Assembly: GCF_963082655.1 (NCBI RefSeq)
Contig: NC_081553.1
Location: 210,896,117-210,960,116 of the forward strand
From: Stomoxys calcitrans
Lineage: Eukaryota > Arthropoda > Insecta > Diptera > Muscidae
DNA length: 64,000 nt
Reading direction: 5' to 3'
Part shown: one piece after another, positions 58,601 through 64,000 of the stretch
Numbering within the stretch: position 1 is the first letter of the stretch
Layout: every line of letters begins with the position of its first letter
The notes under the pieces: model-generated
What the model was told of the DNA's origin: nothing
The model's database searches: none
The model's input: only the letters and a program-made list of their open reading frames with translations
Translations under genes and position numbers: made by a program

Positions 58601-59714
58601 TAGTTTTAGTACCCTTTGCCGTGTGAAAGGGTAGTTTTATTACCCTTACCCAATTTTCCATTTTATGTTTTGTTTTCTTCCGCTATTGCTGGACTTTGGT
58701 ATTTATTTGCTAAATATTCCCTGTAGTTTTTTGAGTTTTGCTGGCAAAACAATTTTTCATAGTTAGAATTCGTATTTTCCCTTCCAGCTTCTTCATTACC
58801 TCTAAGCAAATTTTTATTTACCCTCAGTGAAACTGATTCACTCGATGCCTAGCAAACTGTAGCAGCGAGCACTTTAATAGTTGGTAAACACCACTAATTA
58901 CTTGAATCAATAATTCGTTAAATATAGACATCTAAATAAGATCATTGACTTACTTATCACCTGTCCCGAAATATACATGAAGGCACAAAACGCTGAGGTG
59001 AGGCATCGGTAGTAGACATGCAGCATAAAGGTGGAGACCAGACCGGTCATATTGCCGCAAATAATTTGACCAATCATGCCGTACAACATTAAACGCTTGG
59101 GACTGACACTGAAGGAAGTGGGAAAATTTTCCATTACGGAGCCATATGAGAAACAAACAAATTCGCCCTTACCTTTTTAGTAATTTAAGCGCCAAAAGGC
59201 CTCCCACAAAGGCCCCCAAGGCATGAAAGGACTGTGTCACCGATACCAACAATTGACGCGAGCATACCAAATCGAATTGAGTCACTAGGGATTTGTATTC
59301 CGAAATATGCTCGAAATGATCGCAGGGCATTATCTGCTGGGAGTCCAGGTGACGCAAAGGCTTATCCAAGGGATTGGTATAGTTCAGGCCAGCCCTTTGG
59401 GCCAGCGTAGTGTTGTGAATGTAGCACTGATCTATGTGAAATTCTCGATCGGTCTTCTGCTTTTCCTCCACCTGCAAGGGAAAGGATCTTTGAATCCATG
59501 AATGTGTCACAGGTTGAGTGGCATTTCTAATTTCCTCGAAATCCGATGGCTTGCAATAGTAGTCCGTCTTTTGTGGTAGGGGCGCCGTATAGATGACACA
59601 CGCCATAAACCAGGAAGTGGGAATTTTACACAAAAACACCAAAATTATGGTACGCAGTTGCCAGCGTCCAAAATCGCCGGTTATGGTGTGAACAACATCA
59701 CCATTTTGCTGCAT
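52633..59714 (-). CDS. SLC22-type organic ion transporter, gene C
   Basis: Six exons: 59714-59173, 59108-58954, 53996-53828, 53768-53452, 53390-53256 and 53195-52633. They give 626 aa with phases 2,1,2,1,1. ATG 59714 (A at -3) starts MQQNGDVVHTITGDFG. Features in order: RWQLRT and TM1 near residues 20-42; an extracellular loop with sequons NAT, NTT and NYT and FDLVC; VSPKRLMLYGMIGQ in place of the MFS DRxGR loop; SGQVIISDITAGKAR; FPHRWISDSPRWLL; NTSCLGFAEMLG; KDSHRGAYEMIFW; NCSGELVTPDKRP; and a basic C-terminal tail of about 100 residues ending RKRRFSHFL. As an MFS protein it should sit in the plasma membrane and move small organic ions. Intron 2 is 5 kb with an R repeat and satellite SAT-4; the others are 59-64 bp. 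Donor GTCAGT at exon 5 is slightly unusual. Substrate unknown. Confidence 0.9.
54013..55045 (+). repeat. Family R repeat, complete copy (R11), intron 2 of gene C
   Basis: The best-preserved complete copy. It starts ACAAGTAAAAGCGTGCTAAG, the palindrome TTCGGCCGGGCCGAA and TATACCCTCCACCATGGATC. Four internal units follow (54190-54770), then a (GGAC)n run at 54880-54915, ATTCTTGATCG-related sequence and the end CCCCATCTTATGGTGGAGGG with TATAAAA. Antisense to gene C. Confidence 0.85.
55085..58645 (+). repeat. 31-bp palindromic satellite array (SAT-4), intron 2 of gene C
   Basis: The longest array, about 110 units with wide variation: GTAGTTTTAGTACCC plus TTTCCCTTAGGAAAGG. A stretch at 58100-58330 is locally homogeneous (CCCTTATTAAAGGGTAG). 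A higher-order repeat lies at 56160-57175. On the gene C strand the spacer reads TACTAAAACTACCC. Confidence 0.92.
56160..57175 (+). repeat. Higher-order repeat of about 240-267 bp in SAT-4
   Basis: Four ordered copies of a set of about eight diverged units: GCTTGCCTCCGAAAATGC, ACTCGCCCTTAGGAATGG, CAATTGCCCTTGGGAG, GGTTGGTTTAACCACAC and AATTAATTAAATGAAAAGGG. The anchor ACTCGCCCTTAGGA falls at 56265, 56532, 56771 and 57011, spaced 267, 239 and 240 bp. Confidence 0.85.
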
Positions 59715-60228
59715 TTTCTCTTGAACAAGGCAAAAAAAAAAATCGCAACGTTTATACCGTTCGGCTGTCAACTCGCTACTGTGTTATGGAAAATTATTGA
59801 GACATTTCGAGTGACAGTTTTACTCATCGATCGGTTATTGATCCAATCAATCATTTGGTAAATTGTGCTAATGAATAAAATTGTATTGCTATCTTAAAAA
59901 ATTGCGGCGTTTGTTCCTTGAGCGGAAAATGTATTCCAAACGATTCAATTCTAAATTTATTCATTCATTCGGCAAATATGGAAGGTGTTAATTCCCGAAA
60001 GCCCAGACTAGCGAAACTATGCGGCAAATGTAGTTCAAAGTATTAAATAATTGAAAGTAAGTGTTTGTCATTGTCGAGGAAAATAAAAATATGAAAAAAC
60101 TAAATGCGAGTAAATAACGGCCAAAAAGAAATTACAACAATAAAAAACGATTTTCAGACGTGCCGAACTTTGGACACCCATCGTTATGGAAGAAGTTCCA
60201 GTGGGTGGTCAGCATCTATACAACTTTT
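59715..60228. other. 5' flank of gene C
   Basis: Should include the gene C promoter and 5' UTR; it ends where satellite SAT-5 begins. No TATA or initiator that I would defend. Confidence 0.4.
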
Positions 60229-60229
60229 A

Positions 60230-61290
60230 TCAAGCCATGATCCCTTTCCAAGTCAAGTGGTAGTTTTAGTATCCTTTTCCTAGGGAAAAGGATAAATTTA
60301 GTACCCTTATCCAAAGGAAAGGGAAGTTCTAGAACCATTTTACAAAGGAAACGGTAGTTTGAGTACAATTTTCCATGACAAAGGGTAGTTCTAGTACCCT
60401 TTTCCATGTGAAAGCGTAGTTTTAGTACCCTTTTCCATGAGAAATTGTAGCTTGATTACCCTGTGGTTTACCATTTTAGAAGGGAAAGGAAACATTAAAT
60501 AGGAAAAGGGTAGTTTAAGTAGCCTATTTAATAGGAGAGGGTAGATTTGGTACCCAATTTAATAGGAGAGGGTAATATTAGTACCCTTTTTCATGAAAGG
60601 GGTTAGTTTAAGTCCCCCTTTCCAAGGAAAAGGTTATATTAAGGGGAAGATTTAGTACTCCTTTTCAAGGAAAAGGGTAGTTTCAGTACCCTTTTCCAAA
60701 GTAAAGGGTAGTTTCAGTACCCTTTTCCAAAGTAAAGGGTAGTTTCAGTACCCTTTCCAAAGTAAAGGGTACTTTCAGTACCCTTTTGTAAAGGAAAAGA
60801 AAGTTTAAGTACAATTTTAAAGGGTAAAGAGTAGTTTTAGTAACCTTTCCAATGAAAATGGTTTTTGTAAACTTTTCCAAGGGAAAGGGTAGTTTTAATA
60901 CCGTTTTCTAGTGGAAAGGGTTGCCTTAGTACCCTTTTCCTGGGGGAAGAGTTGTTAAAGTTCCCTTTATCAGTGAAAAGGGTAGTTTTGTTAACTTTTT
61001 TGGAAAAAAGGTGGAAAAAGGTAGGTTTAGCATACTTTTCCAAGGGAAAGGGTAGAATTAGTAACTTTTTCCAAGCGGAAGGCCATTCTTGGTACCCGAT
61101 TTTAAGAGAAAGGGTAGTTTTAGTACAAATGTCCAAGGGAAAGCGTAGGTTTAGTACATTTTACCAAAGGAAAGGGTAGATTTAGTACACTTTTGCAAGG
61201 GAAAGGGTAGTCTCAGCAACCTTTTTCAAGTGAAATCACAGTTTTAGTACACTTTTCCAAGCAAAAGAGTAGTTTTAGTACCCTCTCCCC
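60230..61290 (+). repeat. 31-bp satellite array SAT-5, left part
   Basis: Units oriented with GTAGTTTTAGTACCC on the plus strand and centre CTTTTCCAAGGGAAAGG or TTTCCAAAGTAAAGG. Variants at 60680-60780 are near-identical neighbours. Confidence 0.88.
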
Positions 61291-62975
61291 TAGAAAAGTG
61301 CGCTAAAACTACCATTTCCCTTGGAAAAGAGTAATAAAACTACGCTTTTCCATGGAAAAGTGTAAAACTACCATTTCACTTGAAAAAAGGCTACTAAGAC
61401 TACCCTCTCCCTTGCAAAAGTGTACTAAATCTTCCAACTCCTTTGGAAAAATGTACTAAAAATACAATTTCCCTTGAAATTTGTACTAAAACTATCCTTT
61501 ATCTTAAAACCGGGTACTAAGAATGGAAAAAGTTACTATTTCTACCCTTTCCCTTGGAAAAGTATACTAAACCTACCTTTTCTCTTGGAAAAGAGTAATA
61601 AACTATGCTTTCCCTTGGAGAAGGGAAATAAAACTACTCTTTCCCTTAGAATAGTGTAATAAAAATATCCTTTCCCTTGAAAAAGGTTACTAGAACTGCC
61701 CTATCCCTTGTAAAAGTGTACTAAACCTACCATTTTCTTTGGAAAAATATACTAAAATTAACCTTTCTCTTGAAAAGGGTACTAAAATGTCCTTTCCCTT
61801 GGAAAAAAGTACTAACTCTACCCTTTTTCTTGGAAAAGTGTACTAAACCTAATATAATAATTTCCTTTGTTAAAAATGTACTAAATCTATCGTTTCCCTT
61901 TGAAAAGTGTGCTAAAAGTACCAATCCCCTTGGAAAGGGGTAATAAAACTACACCTTCCCTTAGAATAGTGTACTAAAAATATCCTTTCCGTTGAAATAG
62001 GTTACTAAAACTACCTTATCCCTTGTAAAAGTGTATTTAACCTACCCTTTTCTTTGGAAAATGTACTAAATCTACCCTTTGGAAAATGTACTAAATCTAC
62101 ACTTTCCCTTAGAAAAGTGTACTAAAAGTACCATTTCCCTTAGAAAAGAGTGATAAAACTACTCTTTCCCTAGAATAGTGTACTAATAATATACTTTCCC
62201 TTAGAAAAGTGTACTAAAAGAACCTTTTCCCTGAGAAAAGGGTAATAAAACTACGCTTTGCATTGGAAAAGTGTGCTAAAACTATCCTGTCTCTTGGAAA
62301 AGTGTACTTAAGCTAGACTTTACCTTATAAAAGTGTACTAAAACTATCCTTTACCCTGAGCAAGTGTACTAAAATTATGTCTTCCCTTAAAAAAAAAAAA
62401 AACTACCCTTTTCTTTGGTGATGGGTACTAAAACTAACATTTGGAAAAGTGTACTAAACTACCCTTCCCCTTGGAAAAGTGTACTAAAACTACCCTTTTC
62501 CTTGATAAAGTGTACTAAAACTACGTTCCTTAAAAATGTGTACTTAAAATCATTCAAACCTTGAAAAGTGTACTAAAACCATAATTTCCTTCGAGAAAAT
62601 GTACTAAAACTACTATTGCCCTTGCAAAAGGGTGATAAAACTACGCATTGCTTTAAAAAAGTGTACTAAATCTACCCTTTCTCGTGAAAAAGTGTACAAG
62701 AACTACCCTGTCCCTTGGAAAGTGTACTAAAACTTCCCCTACCCTTGAAAAATGGTACTAAAAATGCCCATTCCCTCTGAAAAGTGTACTAAATCTAAAT
62801 TTTTCCTTGGAAAATTTTACCAAAACTACCCTTTCCTTTGGAAAAGTGCAGTAAAACTACACTGTCCCCTAGAAAAGTGTACTAAAACTACTGTTTACCC
62901 AGAAAAAGTATACAAAACTACGATCACAAATAGAAAAGGGTACTAAAACTACTCTTTTCAGGGTACTACTAAATT
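61291..62975 (-). repeat. 31-bp satellite array SAT-5, inverted right part
   Basis: From about 61300 the spacer reads CTAAAACTACC, so the units are inverted relative to 60230-61290. The common centre is CCCTTGGAAAAGTGTACTAA. The switch takes place within one palindromic unit. Confidence 0.88.
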
Positions 62976-63430
62976 AAGGTTTTTTGCAATCTATTTGGAT
63001 ATTAATTATGCCATTTCGAGCTTGTTTTTTGAAGAAAACTGTCAGGAATTGCAGCAAAATGGATTCTTTCGCCATGTACTTCACTGCTGTATACTCAACT
63101 CAAAAATTTTTTGGCATCAAAAATTTAAAATTTTCATAAGGCTAACCCCTTTCCTAAAAATAGGCAAAAAAATAAAAGTGAAAATTTGCAGAATTTATCT
63201 TTATTGTGCGATTCCTCTTCGAATTTCAAATCGCGCAATGCTTTTCGGTTTTTGAAATTCGAAAAAATTAACGAGTTATAGAGGTTTCGAACTTGGAAAT
63301 AATTAAAATTTGATTTTGCAAAGGCCACAGTGAGAAATTGCTTAAACAAGCACCATTACGGAAGGAAAATGTGCTCTCTAATCCATTTGTTTTCGATATC
63401 TACAAAAACTTTTGACATTCAATAGCACCA
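62976..63430. other. Non-satellite island within SAT-5
   Basis: About 450 bp of unrelated sequence. It contains a perfect 13-nt inverted repeat TTCGAATTTCAAA (63218-63230) / TTTGAAATTCGAA (63251-63263) with a 20-nt spacer. No transposon termini or coding were recognised. Confidence 0.5.
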
Positions 63431-64000
63431 ATGTAAAAAGAGCTAAACCTATCTCTAAGAAAATAGTACAAAACTATCCATTTCCTTGAAAAAAGGCACA
63501 AAAACGACCATTTCACTTGGAGAAGTGTACTAAAACAACCATTTACCATGGAAAAGTGTACAAAAAATAACCTTTCCTTTGGATAAGTTTACCAAAAATT
63601 CCCTTTACCTTGAAAAAGTGCACTAAAATTACCATTTCCATTCAAACAGTGTACTACAAATACCATTTACTTTGAAAAAGTGTACTAAAACTACCATCAT
63701 CCATAGCAAAAGGTACAAAAACTACGCTTTTCTTTGGAAATGGGTGCTAAAACTAACCTTTTCCTTAGAAAAGTGTACTAAAACTACCCTTTACCTTCAA
63801 AAAGTGTACTAAAACTACTCTTTACATTGAAAAAGTGTACTAAAACCACCATTTACCATGGAAAAGTGTACTAAAAATAACCTTTCCCTTGGAAAAATGT
63901 ACTAGAACTACCCTCAACTTTGAAAAAGTGTACTAAAACTACAATTTCCATTCAAAAAGTGTACCACAACAACCCTTTACTTTGAAGAAATGTATTAAAA
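63431..64000 (-). repeat. 31-bp satellite array SAT-5, continuing past the window end
   Basis: Same inverted orientation as 61291-62975: AGTGTACTAAAACTACC with centres such as ATTTACCATGGAAA. It runs off the window. Confidence 0.88.

Noticed and set aside
60216..62946. Several 60-100 residue frames within SAT-5
   Set aside because: They are K-, F- and T-rich translations of the satellite in shifting frames, with no domain or start support.

Overview
The window looks like euchromatic, repeat-rich nuclear DNA from a higher fly. A calyptrate or muscid is my inference, from the repeat families and gene style; no rRNA or mitochondrial marker is present. It is AT-rich, has spliced genes with 59-73 bp introns and is packed with satellites and decayed transposons. 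There are no bacterial-type operons and no CRISPR.

Genes. All host genes that I can support read on the minus strand. Three are complete paralogous SLC22-type (organic cation/anion transporter-like, MFS) genes in a head-to-tail cluster: gene C (59714 to 52633, 626 aa), gene B (49201 to 41182, 597 aa, or 555 aa from a later ATG) and gene A (11118 to 5874, 608 aa). I joined their exons by hand. Every junction has a GT..AG intron, phases are compatible and total lengths are multiples of three. B and C share six exons with identical internal sizes (155, 169, 317 and 135 bp). A lacks one of these introns. A fourth gene, a fatty acyl-CoA reductase, is present only as its first three coding exons (2651 to 1805) and runs out of the recognisable part of the window.

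Layout. 1-2.7 kb: a tRNA-derived SINE and the reductase 5' end. 3-5.6 kb: retroelement debris and a long interspersed repeat (called family R here) holding a nested mariner-type MITE. 5.8-11.1 kb: gene A, whose large second intron holds LINE debris and a 31-bp satellite array. 12-20.2 kb: two more arrays of that satellite, a 480-bp fold-back and hairpin-bearing repeats. 20.2-31.9 kb: a graveyard of R elements, non-LTR retrotransposons, SINEs and a Tc1/mariner fold-back. 32.8-35.7 kb: an AT-rich 19-bp satellite. 37.7-40.5 kb: R element, a GGTACC-rich tandem repeat and LINE debris. 41.2-49.2 kb: gene B, with LINE, gypsy and SINE debris in its introns. 50.7-52.2 kb: a 21-bp satellite. 52.6-59.7 kb: gene C, whose second intron holds an R element and a 3.5-kb array of the 31-bp satellite. 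60.2-64 kb: more of the same satellite, with an orientation flip near 61290.

How it fits together. The three transporters are probably duplicates of one another; their substrates cannot be read from sequence. The homologous intron 2 is the swollen one in all three genes, and all other introns are about 60-70 bp except intron 5 of B, which holds a LINE fragment. The most striking structure is the 31-bp, internally palindromic satellite. It occurs in five places, has array-specific centre sequences, a nested 240-bp higher-order repeat and orientation switches.
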